Shown: piece after piece, positions 12,101 to 27,011 of the stretch
Numbering within the stretch: the first letter of the stretch is position 1
Layout of the letters: every line of letters starts with the position of its first letter
Source of the DNA: Callaeas wilsoni
Lineage: Eukaryota; Chordata; Aves; Passeriformes; Callaeidae
Direction of reading: 5' to 3'
Assembly: GCA_013398955.1 (NCBI GenBank)
Contig: VWPU01008494.1
Location: forward strand, 147,909 to 211,908
Length of the DNA: 64,000 nt
The notes under the pieces: generated by a model
What the model saw: the letters and a program-made list of their open reading frames with translations, nothing else
What the model was told of the DNA's origin: nothing
The model's database searches: none
Program-made: the position numbers and the translations under genes

Positions 12101-14282
12101 GTAAAACTGAATGCCTTTTTTTTAAATATGTAGCAACAAATCACAGTACATTCAGGAAACAGTGGCACCGTACATTTAAGATTTCAAATGGTGTTAGCAG
12201 GCTGCTGTGTCCAAATATCTTGAAATAGGAATCTATTTTGTAATACTCTTCCAGATTCTAAATATATCACAGTAAATACAGATTACCACTATGCCACCAG
12301 TGTGGTTATTAAAGCCTTGGAATGTCTCTTATTATGCTGACTCCATCATTATTTCAGCATGTTGTCCTCAAAATAGTCATTCCATTACCTGAAGAGGTGA
12401 TTAGAAAGCCTGAGTTCTCTGGGATGTTGTGACAATATGCTGATATTTCAGAATTATACCCCTTGGATCCACGTCAGTTGCTTACAACCCAGGCCAACCA
12501 ATAAGATAAAAATTAGTGTTTGCCAGATGAAAAAAAAGGCAGAATCACCAGAAAGAAAAATGTTATTTAGTTACCAGTTCTTCTGGGCATACAAGACAGG
12601 GGTGATTATGAAAGCCAGTGGACCTTTTGGGTCAACACAGAGTGTTTGTGGGTCCGGCTGAGAATGAGGTAAATACAGAATGCACAGGGTGAAATGCTGG
12701 TCACACTACAAAAACTCCCACTGATTTCAGCGTGGCCAAGATTTCACTCTTCAGAGCCAATAAGTGCTCCAGCAGTAATCTGCACCTGTGAATCTATAGG
12801 TTCAATGTCCAAGATGAGACTGGTCACCAAGAGACCTTTAAATATCTGATATTTTTTTCAAAAGAGGAACTCTATAAAAATAAAGTATCTGAAAGTGTCC
12901 ATAAAAATAGAATTACCATTCAGTGTAAAATGCAAGCTGAGGTGATAGCCAGAAAAAATTGACTTATAAAAACTTTGCTTGATATGGAAAACAAGTGTCA
13001 GCTCCTTGTTGCTGTATTGTTAATACACGAAAATAAAAGAAATCCTATAAGGTCTATGGGAGCTTATTGCAGATGAGTAATATTGAAGGCACCCTCATAA
13101 AAAAGATAATGCTGTTGGTAATCCTTAGCTGATCTCAGGGGTTTTCTCCCTTTCTTTTTTCTTTCTTTGATTTTTTTACTTTCCCTCTTTTATCAACATC
13201 TGTTTTAGGTCATCCTTGAATCCCACCTTCTCCCCAGGAAAGCAACACAATAGTGTGCTCAGCAGATAGCCCCCCAGTACACTCTCACACACACATTCTC
13301 CAAATGACAAATAATCTCTATATATCTTCTGGGAACAATAAAAATCCTTGGATGTGCTCCCAGAGCCCTCAGGAAGTTCAAAAATATTTAGAGGGGGGCC
13401 CTGGATTGAGGTTTTATCTCTAGAATTTTACATAACAAACTTGGTAAGTGTTGTATAACAGTTAATACATATTCAATGGCCAAGGGAGAAAAAAAAAGTC
13501 AACCAACATTAAAAGTAATGCTGGGGAAGGTCAAGTGCATGAAAGGCCTGGTGTGCTCTGATCACTTCGTGGTGAAAGCTGGGTTTCCTCTCTTCTATCC
13601 CATTTGTGCTGCGCTCTCTGGTGTTTTGGAAGTGGAGCTGCCCCAGTGATGGAGTGCTGTGCAGGTACAGGCTGCTGAAGCTCAGGCAGGACTAGCAGCG
13701 CTGAGGGATTTTCTTGTGTTCTCCTCCACACCCAAGTCTCTCTTCCTTCCTGTATTTCATATATCATGTAAAGCTCCCTGGCACCAGCTCCAGAGTTTTG
13801 CCAGACACTTTTGAACCTGCTTAGGCAACAGTTTCCAACTGTTTTTCTTTTATTAACTGTAGTCTGAGACTGGTCAGCTGAGCCACAGGACATGAGTATA
13901 TGACTGAGTTACTAATACTTTTATAGAAAAAGAGGATTTTTTAAAGAGGCTTCTAATGAGAATGTTCTAAGGTATATAAAAAATATCTGTGCATGCAGGG
14001 GCTCAAAAGAGTGTGTCTGCATTAGAAAACCAAACTAGCTTTGTGAATTACCATGCAAACGGAAAGAAGTAGTATTGTTAAGAAAACCTCAAATCTTAAA
14101 TGTAAATTAATGCAACCCTGGATTGATTTATCCATAGAAAAAGAAATCAATTTGTTTACTGTTGTTTTTTAGATTGATTTGTCTACTGATTGCAGAGATC
14201 ATCTCATGAGGAAAGGACAACAGAAGATGACCATTGACCATCTGAGAAATAATGAACAAGTGATATTTAGTTGACTCATTCA

Positions 14283-14296
14283 CATGAATATTCATG
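14283..14296. repeat. 14-bp perfect palindrome
   Basis: CATGAATATTCATG is its own reverse complement. It lies next to a second partial echo (GCGAATTC). It could be a symmetric protein-binding site or chance. Confidence 0.75.
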
Positions 14297-17200
14297 CGAA
14301 TTCAGACTGTTGTTATACATTTTTCCTATATGCAACAGGATGCAGTGCAAGGGTAACAATAGGCCAAGACTGAAACTCTCTGAACTCTGACAATATAATA
14401 TGCTTTAGCTTCTCCAGAGAGTCCAGCCAAGCTCAAATCACCTCCAGCAATAACTATTTCCAAAGTGTAACAGGCAGCACTTCAGTTTCTGGTAAGTTCT
14501 TCTTCCTAGTAGTCACGGTCACGTGTAATTCATCTTATGGTAAGTGAAGTGAGTCACAGCACTGATTTCTCCTCTCTAGAGCATGGCAGGTTTTTATTGC
14601 ATTCAATCATACCAATTTTAATAACAATTGCTTTTAATGTTAAAATGGGTAACAAGTGCTGGCTAAATGCTGTCCTATTGTCCTCAGAAGAGGCTAATTT
14701 ACCCTGCTAGCAAGCAAAAAAGTATTAAAGGGAGAAAATGCTGAGGAATTCTATAAGTGTGGAATTCATCCCCATATAGCGTGGAGGAGGCCCAGGAGCT
14801 ATTTTAGTGGGACTCTAAGCCGTAGCAATTTAAGTGGGATTTAAGTTGTGCGCAGAGCCGTGCTGGCTTCCTGCACAGAAGAGGCTTTCAACCGAGGACG
14901 TTATGAGGAAGATGCAAAGGGATTACAGGCATTCTAGGCCCACTTCCACCCCTCAGGCTCAGGATATGAACGCACACGAAACCTACAACAAGGTAAACGA
15001 GGCTGCAAGCCCCCTGCTTGTCAGCTATGTGGTCACAGTAAATGAGAGGTTTTCTCTAAGGGAAAGAAAGTTTCTGTAACACCAGTATATTTTAAACCAG
15101 CTATTGCATGCTCTGAGCACCTCATACCTCATCCCTTACTACCAAATGAAAACATGGCCGGTCCTCCACCAAAATCAGTCTTTTGAGATGCAGGGGCAGT
15201 CTTAAGATCACACTAAATGACTGTGGCTTCCGAGCTGCAGGTAGCTTTTGTGGAGCTTGGACAGGGTAAGCATGTGGTTGTCTGTGCTCACTTATGCAGA
15301 TACACCTTAAAACAGGTAAGCACAAGCTCTGCAAAAGCCAGGGAACCTCTGTCTAGTGGCAAATGCCCAGAAGTGAAGTGTCACTGAGGCCACCCTTCCC
15401 TGCATGCACTGACTGCCTGAACTGGAAGCTTTGCTGCCAAATACACAATCAGACCCCTGAAGTCTCCCTGGAACACTTGCCTTCCCTCCATCACCACCTC
15501 CTCTCTGTTGACAAAATCAGTTAAGATACCTCCTGATGAACCACTTCAAAGCCTTTTTCCAGATGAAAATTTACCTCTTCTTGCTGGGTTAATATTGATA
15601 CAGATAATTTTCTGAAGATGATGGATTGAAATGGGAAAAAGGAAAGGAAAGAGCAGTCTTTGATCTGCAGTCAAAGAGGAGGGTGGAACAGTCAGTATTA
15701 CTTTTTAACAATATATAAAGCTTCACAAAATTATGAAATGAAACTGTCTTTCATTGGGATATAGCTGCCTCTCTTCCCTTAGGATTTAAAAAAAGAACCC
15801 TGAAGCCTGGGGCAAGGTGTATCAGTCTGTCTCTGCACCTGGCTGCTGGAGGGAGTGAAGGTGGTGGTACCTGCCATTGTCTTCTGCTTCCCAAATAGCC
15901 CAGTGCACTGTGTCCCTACTTGGGATGGGTGATCAGGTTCATCCTCTGCCTAATGTGGTGCTGAGACTGGACTTCATGAGCGAGCCACTGGAAAAAGGCA
16001 GAAAACCAGTGTGGCTGCCACTTTCATCTCCTAGGGGTGGCTTACACGAAACTACGCGTACTTGGAGCATATTAAACATTTGGGATACTTACTGAGAGAA
16101 ATACCTCCATTGAAGTGGGCAGATCTACATTTTGAGTGACATGCTGGGAGCTTATGTGCCTAAATCCAGTTTGTGAATTTACTTCGCAGGATACATGTTA
16201 AAGGATTACAGCTGTTAGTTGGCACAGTAATGATTAGGAAAAGATATTTGCCAAAGATTCAGAACAAAATACTTTTGCTTGGAAAGCACATTTCCTTGAA
16301 TGTTACTAGTTCTAAAGAGAATATATATTGATTTTTGGCCTTCATAATTCTGGAAATCTTTACATTTATTACTTATTTAACATAAAAATTCTCTTCTAGT
16401 AATTCTAATTGATAAATGCTAGTGCCATTTCTGGATGAACTCTATTTTAAATTTCTTGAAAAGCACACTCACTGACTTCTTGGGTATTTTTGCAAACTGA
16501 AAACCAGGCTCAGCAGTCTCATTTCTTAAACTTATTTAGCATGGTTACTGAAGCAGAAACTTATCATGCATGAATGTGAAGCAGAGTCATTTGACTTTGA
16601 CTGGTGCATACCTTTGAATACAGAGATAAACTGTACTGAGTCATGTATGGTATGTTTTTCTAAGCATTATAGCTGTGCTCAAGAGATCAAGTTTCTGTCT
16701 CAGTTTCAAAGCTTCATTTTTCTGAATAGAAAGTAGACTGTATTTTTAATTTTTTAACAAATTAAAATCAGTTCAAATGTGCTGGCCTCAGCATAAGGGA
16801 TAAATATTGTGTAACTACTTTTTATTGCTATGTCTTTTTTTTTGAAAGATGCGGACATGTTTATGAAAAAGACTAGCTTGCATCCCAGCACCAGGCAGCA
16901 AGTCAAGAATGGTGCTCTCTTGCTTGAGGTGCTAGACTAGGATTAACAAAATCTGCACTAAGATATTCACTTCATTATGAGCATCTTGTGTCGTCACTTA
17001 AACTCATAGTGCCTTAGTTCCCCATGTACAAAATAGTCATAATATTTCCATACTTTAATGGACCCCAAGAGGATCCCTTAAATGGCTGCTTCTTTGAAAT
17101 GTTCACGATTTTAAGTACTGTAAAAGAATCAGCTTTATTTATAGCTGTGCCTAAAGGCCACTTTGTATATCACTATATGAGAGGAAGTCAAAGTTCAGCC

Positions 17201-17428
17201 AAGTCAGCTGGGGGTGGGATTTTTGTATGGAAAGAAACTTGAGCTGTGGTGGCCACAATGGCCTGGTAAGAGAGCAAGTGACGAGAGGACTCTGGACCTC
17301 TACTTTTCTCCAGCCTTTAGGTTTGGGGAGGGTCGTATTTGGTTTTGGTTGTTTGTTGTGGGCTTTTTTTTTCATATTTAAGAGTTTTCATTTGCATAGG
17401 TACTTTTTCCTCTGGAAACAGGATATTG

Positions 17429-17471
17429 CCAATAACTAAATAGCAAATCACCAATAACTAAACAGTAAATC
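17429..17471. repeat. 22-bp tandem duplication
   Basis: A unit beginning CCAATAACTAAA at 17429-17450 is directly followed by a copy at 17451-17471 beginning CCAATAACTAAA, with two substitutions near the end (TAG to CAG, GCAAATC to GTAAATC). This is a short local duplication, probably replication slippage. Confidence 0.9.
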
Positions 17472-19134
17472 TTGACTCATGGTTATAAGAGCCTTAGTTA
17501 TCACAGAAGGGCTGATTCTACAAGGAGAGATATGTAGCTAAACCTTAATGCCCATGAAGAACCTTACCAGGGTTCTTCAGAGAAAGACTCCTCTGCTGAG
17601 CTGCTGACATCAGCTGGGTTTGGGCAGTGTCAGCTCACAGCACACAGTCCAGTAGTGTGTTTAGGATGATTTCATTGCAGACATCCTATATACCCAAAAG
17701 AACCCTTGGAAGCAACCTGGAAGGATTCCTATGAGCTGTTAGGATCCATAACATTTACCCATACCTTCGAAACAAACTATTTGCCTAAAGTTCGACAAGA
17801 ACAAGGGAAGAATCGGAACACATCCACATTTCACCTGAAGAGTGTTTCGGCAGTGCCCTCAGGTCTGTGAGCACTTCAGCACTGGGAAAGCAGAGAAAAG
17901 TGAGACGAGGGTGACCTGCATGTGCACCAGGGTGCTGCAGAAACATGCAATCACTGCTGCTGGGGTCGTTCTCCAGGACTGAGCACAGCCCCCTCCCCTG
18001 CCATCTCCTCTGCACTTAGCTAGCACAGCGTGAAGCACACTTTTAGAAGCAGAGTTTATTGCAGGCTTGCAAACATTTATTGGGCAACTTCTGGATTGGT
18101 GTCAAGTTATGGTCATATCATGTTCCCGAGAAGGTTTCAGAGATCGTCAGTGTTTTGAGGAAGGTCCTGCTGAGAATTCCCCTTTCACAGGAGTGAAAGG
18201 CAACACTGTTTGAGGAGATGGAGGTAAAGATATAAAGCCCCTCTTCCAGGCTGACCTGGCAAAATATTCCACTAGTTGAAATGGCAGAGCAATTGCCTTT
18301 GAAAACACAAAGATGAAGTTTTAGATCCCCCAGCAGATTTATTCAGAGCATATTGTATCGTAACTGGTGTGTAATTCCTATTCTTTAAATAGATAGCTCT
18401 TTGATGGCCTGTAGCTGAGTGTATTTTAGTAACCGGCTGTTTTAGGGAAAAGAATATTAAAATCTTTTGACATGCAATGGGACAAAGTTTGGTGGCAAAA
18501 AGAACCACAGAAATACGCTTTTCCTAAAAAAAAAGGACGCCTACTGGTGACAAAATATTTGATTACAGCTTGTAAGTACTCTCACAGAGAGAGAGAAGGA
18601 AAGAAAGTATTAAAAGTTCTGTTAACCTGACAGAGAAAAGTTTAGCAAGAACCTATGCTGGAAACTTAAAGCAAAGTAAATTCAAATTAGAAACCAGACA
18701 ATTTTTTTTTTTATAGCAAAGCGGATTAAATAATAGAACAAAGAAAAAGGGACAGACTGCTTTCTCCCTCTCTTGGTATTTCTGTACCAGTACTGAATGC
18801 TCTCTGAGAGGTATCCTGCAGTCAGATGCAAACACCTGGCTTGGTAAAGAAAGAGAAATTACAGGATGTGTGATTTGCAAGCCAGACAGAATGACCTAAT
18901 CACTACTTCTGCCCTAAACATATATGAACCCATATGACACCATACAGTCTTGTTTCTTTAAAATCCTAGAATAAAAAAATGTACTTTTGTTAGTTAATTT
19001 GTTGCCCTAGTAGCATTCATTCAGGTAGAGAGGGGCTAGCTTCCCAAGGGGGTTAGACCAGGTATTTTTAAAGAGTTCTTTTATTTTCTATCCGCCATAT
19101 TACCACTCTGGGGTCACCAAAGCATACCAGCTAG

Positions 19135-19156
19135 AACAACAACAACAACAACAACA
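19135..19156. repeat. (AAC)n microsatellite
   Basis: About 7 uninterrupted AAC units, followed about 30 bp later by an interrupted polypyrimidine run. Confidence 0.95.
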
Positions 19157-19187
19157 GAATCCCAGTGGCATTGTTGAACAAACAATC

Positions 19188-19212
19188 TTTTTTTTTTCTT
19201 TCTTTTTTTTTT
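19188..19212. repeat. Interrupted poly(T) tract
   Basis: Runs of T broken by single C residues, located just after the (AAC)n array. I see no retroposed body attached to it. Confidence 0.85.
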
Positions 19213-22066
19213 ATGTTGAGCAGTGAGCAAAGATGCATTTTCCTTTTCCATCCCCTCTAGTGCTGTCTTGGTCGTATTCTTTCTGATTCCCTTTAGATAT
19301 AATGTTTTCAACATACAAAGAACTCATTGCAGGCCCATAACTTCATATTAAAGTTTGGAAATGATCTTAGATTTGGAGATCTCATCAGGGTTAAGCTAGT
19401 ACATCATACAGCAAGGTACTTAGAAAAATTGTAGTTTTAAGCCAATTATAATTTTAAAGGCCTGTGGTTTATTATCTGGTGGTGTTTTTTCTAGAGCTTC
19501 AAATTTCAATACCTGCATTGAAGCACAGCTAAGCCAACCAAATAAATTCAAAACTGTTTGAATGACTTTTATGGCAGTGATATAATTATTTAAAAGATTG
19601 GCATTTCAGATTTTCCTGAAAATGTTGGAAAAAAACAGAAAAAGGTTAAGCTCAAATATAAAAAACAAATACAGTTGTCTTTTTTTTTTCATTTCCATTT
19701 CTAAGCAATTAACCTACTTTCCAGTCTTTCCACAAACAATGAAGATAAGGGTTGAAGCTGTTCAGAAGATACTTGGATGAAAGACACAATGGTCTCTGCA
19801 TACTGAGTCATGTCACTGAGCTCGCTTTATTTGATAAATGTGCCAATTCTGAATTGTGAAGTTGAGAATAAATTATTACTGAAAAACATTTTATAAGTAC
19901 TTTTTCATATCACTTTGTTCAGAATCAAAATGTACCTTTTTTTCAGGGTGGAGAACAGACAAATCTTCGCTGCTCTGTCTATCAGGGATGCACATGCACT
20001 GGTAGGGGCACAGTCCCTGCCTTTAGGGATGTAGCCACTGTGCCTCTGTACTAACCCTGCAATAACAACTGTGAGTCTGGTGGGCTGCTCTGACCCTGAG
20101 GTGAGTTTTCTTTCTTTTCTGGAGAGAAAGATCTTGCTTTACACTTATGTCACAAGACCTTCTAGGGCTGTCAGACACTTAACAGAAACCTCTTGATTAT
20201 GATTTCTGACTTCAGTAGCCATGAGGCTGAAATAATAAAAAGCTGGAAAAAAGAATGGCTGAACTATAGATACTGAGGAGCAGGGTGTCACTGAAGACAT
20301 CTGAACTCTGCAGCTCAGGTCGCTGGCCTGTTACTCTGACTAGACACCACAGCAGTCCTTTTGGTATAACCTCTGTCTGCCATAGAACTGTGGATAAAGA
20401 AACCAGATGGGAAAAGCCTCTGCAGTGTTGAAGTGTGCAGGGCAAAGTTGACCATGTCTAGTCCTGGGAAGAGCTGATGTTAAAGGCGGATTCTGGGTCA
20501 GGCAGAAGTGGCATCTAGAGACTGAGCATTGATGGGGATGGCTTCAGGTTTGTCCCTACATGCTACTGGCAGTCGCTGTACAGAGTGGCTGCCATGAACT
20601 CAGCTCTTCTGAGGAGCAGCCGTGTGAAGTCAAGAAGCTCCATGTGATTTTGAAATGATTTTCAGAAATACACTTTCTTGTGAGTGATCCAGAACAGGAT
20701 CTTCCTCCTTCTGTGGAGATACCTTCATCTCACTTCTTTTTTTAGTTCAGACACATGAAGACACTGGTAAGTGAAGTGAGTGGGTACAGGATTACATATG
20801 CAAAAGCAACAGCTCTTGTATAATATCCCCATTCTCTCTCCTCCACCTTTCTTCTGGAGCTGGAGGTGAAAGCCAGTGTACCATATCCAAATAAATAATG
20901 ACAGGCAAAACTCACAGTGGGAAAATACACTGGGATTGACCAGCATCATCCAAGAGTCACACGTGACCAGTTATTAGAGAGATTTCTGCTATTTGCATGC
21001 TTTAACTTCCATGCTTAAGCCTGGCTTTTGGAGAAGCAGCAGCTAGTGGGAGCAAGCTTGCATGCTTAGAGTTGGATGAGAGTCCTTCCTTGCTGCACTG
21101 CTGTGCCAGCAGAGACAGCCCAGCACCTGAGGAGGCTGAAGAGGTGGTTTGTCCTTAGCATTTTGAAAAAGTCGTGGCTGCAACACCTGGGTAGGGAGCT
21201 ACCAGGACACAAGAGTGCAGTTGGTGAGGGAATGTGGTCTGTCAGGTGCTGTCAAGTGTGTTTTTCCAAAACAACACAGATACAACCTTTATGGTTTAAA
21301 GCGAGCGCTGGACAGGAAATTAAATACATGTGACAGAGACAAGCGGCGCTCAGAGACCTCATAAACACAGATGGAGCCATCTGTATCTCCAGTTCAGAGA
21401 GCACCTGTTAACAGCTCACATGCCACATGCATCCTGCTGTTGGAAGAGTCCTCAGGAGACCTGATTCCCAATCCACCTCATTCATCATCAGGCTTCACTG
21501 TTTCCCTCTAGAGAAGCTCATAGCAAGGAGAGGGATAACAGATGCTGGCCCAGCTGGTCTGCCTCAAAGAGAGCATTGCTTGGAGGGCTCATCTCCAGTA
21601 GGAAGTCCCACAGCATTGTCTCTTATATTGGAACCTTAAGGAGGTGTCAGCCCTGTTCCCAGCATGTACAAACTCCACAGTCAGGGATGCTCAGGATCTC
21701 TTGTTAGTACAGCCCTGGATACACTCACTGAACAGTCTTGCAGACCACAGCTGTTACACTGGACCTGAGCAAAGACAGCTCTGAAGCTGCCAGGATCTTT
21801 GAACTGGATTCTGAACTTAGCTGCCCAAACTCCAGCCTACAGTGTTTTCATATTTGCTTTGATCCTACTTAAAAATGCAGTGCAACATGCAGGGATAGAG
21901 TGAAACATCAGCAGTGTCATTCAGGCTGAGATCTGCATCCTTGTTTCACAGTCTTTATCAGGATAGTCACATGCTTACATATTATCATTAGAAATACTTC
22001 CAGCCTTGGAAGAACTTTCAAATTACAGAAATCAAAGAGGAGAGTCTGAGGTTTTTACTAAAACAT

Positions 22067-22086
22067 TAGGTGCCAGTAGGTGCCAG
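22067..22086. repeat. 10-bp perfect tandem duplication
   Basis: TAGGTGCCAG occurs twice in direct succession. Confidence 0.9.
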
Positions 22087-24040
22087 GAGAAGATCTGGAG
22101 TTTTTCATATTTAGAAAGCAGGAATCTACTTGCAACTCTGTTCCATACTAAAAGGTAAGGAAGATATAAAGAGGGTACAGGAAAGAGAAAAAAACAGAGT
22201 GGTGCTGGACATATCACAGATCTATAAGATGCAGTCTCAATGATCTTTACCAGCCTTATCAATTAGCTGCACAAGAATTCATATTGCCTACCAGACTGCA
22301 TTTGAATGAAAACATTGCCACTATTCACACAAATAATACAACCGGAAACACAGTTCCTGATGCAAAAAATCTGCCGTGCAATGCTAGTAGAAATGGAAGT
22401 GCTTGGTAGCAAGTGACCTGATGCATTTTCTTTCCCGTAAGGAATTCACCTGCAAAAGACCCTAGTGAGCCTGGCTGCTTCCCTGTCCAAAATTGTGGCT
22501 ACATTAATGTAGAGTAAGACCAGCCAGCTCAGGCTTGTGGTCTAGCTCTGGTGAGGACTTGTCTCTGCAGAGTCAGAGCCAGGGGTGAATCCTGCACAGA
22601 GATCTGGGGATTTCTTCCTAGGACTCCATCTCACTCAGTCCTTATTAAACAAAAAGAACATGGGAAAACATGGAATCCCTCATCTGTCATGCTGCCTCCT
22701 CTGAAATCAAACTGGCCATTGAGCTCAGCATTGCAGGACCAGCACAGTTATCTACTCCCATACCACCAGTGCAGAGCTCTGCTGTTGAGAGATGGAGCAA
22801 TCTCTTCTGGGAAGATTTCATTACCACTGTTTAACGAGTAACATGAAAAGGACATGGTGGTCTCTCTCACATACAACATACATGCTTTTATGAAGCCTTG
22901 CCAGTGCTGTCAAGCACATAATTACTGTCCTCTGTTACTAATGAATAGGGTGCAAACATGTGCTACATATCCAAATAACACATATGAACTATTTGCCCCC
23001 TTGAAACGAATTTATTCCACTGTGCTTTGAACTGATGCAGAATATTGTATAACAAGTAACTCTAGGATAAAAGGTCAAGCTGGAGTTTTTCTAAGACTGG
23101 GAATGAAAACAAATACTACAAACATTACTCAACAAAAAAGCCTAAATATTATTCCGTGAGGAACTGTTATATTTTGAAGAAAACAGTGTGAGTAACAAAG
23201 AATTCCTTGTGGACTTCCAGCAAAGATACTTGATTAGAATGCCTACGTGATTTTCAAATGCTCATCAAGAGAAACAGCTGGTAGTGACCAAACTCCTCAC
23301 GCATCTGGTCTAATCCTTTCACAACATTCTGAAACTCCAAGGAAAAAAATCATCAAGAAGCAAGATGTAAAGCAGAGATTTTTCTTCAATGAGGCTGTGA
23401 CAGGCAGAGTGATGAATTTATTTCCAAAGTACCTGGTTTTAATAAATACGATCAGTAGTAAAATGTTACCCATAAAATAGGCAACTCTTGTGAGAAGCTG
23501 GACTTGTTCCTTTGCACATCAGGAAGGGCTGTCTCTGCATGTCTCAGCAGCAGAAAAAATGCACTAGCAACACTATCTGTGAGATCTGAGAGGGAAAAAC
23601 AGCTGTTTTTCTATTACTGACTCCCAGATATTCAAGTACAACTATAATCATCATAAATGGGACCTCATAACACTCTTCCTCCCCTCGCTGTTAAACAAGG
23701 TGGAACTTAGCGTGATGAACCAACATATCGGGGACTTTTGATAAGGTATGGCCATGAAATGTTAGACGCAATGAATGTAAATACCCTGATTATTTTATAT
23801 AAATACATTTCAACTGCAATAAACCAAAAGGTATTCTTAGACAATTTACATTTTGTCTCTGAACTTAATACATGAAAATTTAAGCACCCCAAAAGTTTGG
23901 GTGTTGTCCAGAGTATATGGAACATTTGTGAGCTCTTCCCACAATGTTTGGGCAGTTCTTGTGTGAATCCAAATGAAAATTCAAGAGGTACTACATAGCT
24001 GGGGGTACCCACTCTCACATAGAAAGGAAAATATCATCTG

Positions 24041-24064
24041 AATAATAGTAATAATAATAATAAA
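24041..24064. repeat. (AAT)n microsatellite
   Basis: Eight AAT units with one interruption (AGT at 24047-24049). Confidence 0.92.
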
Positions 24065-24468
24065 GTGCCACTATACTGGATGGATACAACATTGAAGAAA
24101 GAATGACCGTAACTCGTAGTCAAGCATGTTGGCTCTACCTCTCTCCTAAGAGTGTATTTCTAGCTGGGCACACCATATTTTACATCCTCAGAATGAGAAC
24201 AAAAAAAATACTTTCAAATATCCATTCACAAATATTAGCTCAGCTTCCATCCTTGATCTTATTTCTTTTACCACAACACTGCTCACTTGTCGCAGCAGAC
24301 GTTGTACATAATGATGAAGAGATATTTATTAGTGTAGAGCTCAAAGTTATTAATGCATAATACCAAGGTTTATTTCTGGTAACAGATGCTGAAATCTCTA
24401 TACCTGAGGTTGTTGTTCACTATCAGGTGTCAATAGAAACACTTGTATATAAAGGCTTTTATGGTGTA

Positions 24469-24496
24469 GATGTAGAAATTAAGATGTAGAAATTAG
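24469..24496. repeat. 14-bp tandem duplication
   Basis: GATGTAGAAATTAA is followed directly by GATGTAGAAATTAG, a two-copy tandem repeat with one difference. Confidence 0.9.
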
Positions 24497-27011
24497 GTTT
24501 AAAAGTATTTTTTCTTTAATCCTGTCTTAGTAAATGCACCTCACTGAGGATATTGCTTTCCACTGGGAGAGGGAGCCAAATTTTAGGACTTGGTTTAGTG
24601 ACAGTTATGGTTTGAAGTTTACTGAGGCACCAGAAAAAAAGCCAGCAGTTGCCAGCAGCCAGCTGTCTTATGGTTGCATGTGAGGCACAACAGTGACGAG
24701 AACACACGTCCAGGGGAGATCTGGTAATCACGTTTGCAGCTGGAGTTTTTCATGGATACTGTACAAAAATCGGACTTTAGGCAACGCTCATTAAAAAGAA
24801 ACGAAAATGCTTGCAAATGCAGTTGCAAATTCAGATTTCAGAAAACACTTAAATGCTTCTGATTATTTTTCCTTTCTACTTTCCCTGTTACATTCATGGC
24901 CTGGAATGCATGACTGCAATGAACAATGGTTTAATTTTCAATTTTATTTTTAAACATGAGTTTAAAAGTCATGTCTTGTTCATTTTATGGTTTCTCAAAG
25001 TCCAAAGGTCCCCAATAATGAAGTTTCAAGCATCGGATAAGATTTATAATAAAATTTATATTAAATTGTTCAATTATTGGCTGAAAAAATTATCCAAAAA
25101 AGGGGAGTGTTGCATACATAATAGATTATTTCTATTAAATACTATATATCACTTATTCATACCAAGGACTAGAGCGAGCTACTGACTCTATGGAAGTTTG
25201 CCATGTGGGTTGCAGACATCTGTTGAGTGTCAGGGAATGTAATCAAAGGATTTGCCAGGAACTCCATCAGAATTGTGCCTTTTACATTTTTCTTAGTTGA
25301 GAACACCATCCACACTAGATTGACCTAACGGAGGGTAACACATTGAACTGGAAGCAAAATGTTTAAAGAGATGCAAGCCTTGTTGTTAACCCCACGAATT
25401 CTTCAAAATGTTGTTCTTAGAAGTCAAGGTGGGCTGCAGATGGGACGCAAATATCACCCAGGAAAGCTCCTTGAAGCGCCCTGCTGCTGGCCGTCGGAGC
25501 TGATGGAAGATGGACTCTGTTCACTCCGCGCTGTTTCCACAGGATTTATTTTTGCCCTGAGATGTCTAGAAAGGCAATATTCTCAGCTTGGATAACCACA
25601 GCTCCTGGGGAACAGCAGAACAGCTGGATGTATCCGCTTGCCTCCCAGACTGCAAATCAAGGGAAAAACACATCTGCATCCACCCAATTTTCTCCTACAT
25701 AGCAGCTCATTCCAGCCAAGTATTTATCTCCACAAAAGCCTATGGAAATGGGCCCTGTGCACACACGGGAGGGAAGAGTTTGCTTTGGTGTTGTCTCATG
25801 GCACTTGGTGTTGCTTTTGCTATACCAATAACAAAACCCTCTCTAGGTGTCCATTCATCAATCTCCTTTCTTTTTAAAATGGTAAAGAAAAAAGTAAAAG
25901 CCAAAATCTCAGAGTCTTAAGGTTTTTATGCCTAGCAAAGTGCACAATCATGTTTTTCATATAGCATAGGGTTATGGCATGAAAACTACGGAAGTAACTA
26001 ACAAGAAGAGTTCTGGCATCCTTCATAAACTATTCTACGTCAGACCACAGAAATCTGCTCCTGTCAGTTGAAGCTTTACAATAAATTAGCCCAGGATAAT
26101 GGTACCACCCACTAGGATGGTTACGGTTTAGAGTCTGCTCATCCTCTCTGACAGACTTGTTCACGCAGTGATTTATAGCATGGCACAACAAATTCTGTCC
26201 AAGAGCGAGCACTCTTTGTGTGGCCATTTACAGCTACAGAGAGAGGGGAAAATAAAGCTTTGGGGATTTAGAATTTTTCACAGCAGTTGAAAACCCCACT
26301 GAAAAAACAGCATGATTTAAAACATTCACACTGGGGTTGAGATCCTACCCCTCCTCTGTCAACGGGGTGGTCAAAAATTATTTCGATGCAGTCAGTAAAA
26401 TTACAGGTAGGTAAAACTACTATGGGAGAAACAAACACCAGGCATTCCTTCTCAACGATAATATATTCCAAACTGAGGGTATTCCTCCTGAAGGAAAGTA
26501 CCTAAAACCATTATCAACTCCCAGAATTCAGGGTTAGAGGTGTCACTAGTTTTATTCTAAAGGAAAGGTCAAGTCAGGAGGCTCAGATGTGTATCAAAAT
26601 GTCCTCTCAGCTGAAGGAGAATTCAGTTCCAACAGTTTCAGGACAGTATCTGCTGTAGATCACCAAATATTGACTGAGTAAGCCACATGAATTATCCTCC
26701 ACGGTTACTATAATGATAATATGAATAATAATGAGTATGTGTAACTGGTAGTTGCCCAGCTGGAAAACATAAAGTTTCCGTATATATCTGCCAATTGGAC
26801 TTTTAATGACAAAACCACAGACATTTGGACTATTTGAAAAAGGACAAATGGAATAAAAACACACTATCTCTGTGAGAAACTATTTGATTTGTAAACTGCA
26901 GCATTGTAAAACAAATGTCATACGTGTAGAAAAAAAAGGAGTGGAAACGGTTCTTGAACACATATGGAAGAAAGTTCTCTTGATTTAGTGCTTATTGCAA
27001 TAAAACTTATG

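Larger units (their letters stand above)
9173..19134. other. Unique noncoding DNA
   Basis: About 10 kb of AT-rich sequence with no recognised interspersed repeat or exon. Open frames of up to about 120 codons (for example minus strand 13531-13893 and 11060-11404) have no recognisable domain and no supporting splice structure. A 14-bp palindrome (14283-14296) and a 22-bp tandem duplication (17429-17471) are listed separately. Confidence 0.55.

Noticed and set aside
13531..13893. 120-codon minus-strand open frame
   Set aside because: No family resemblance and no supporting signals. The local GC is slightly higher, which lengthens chance frames.
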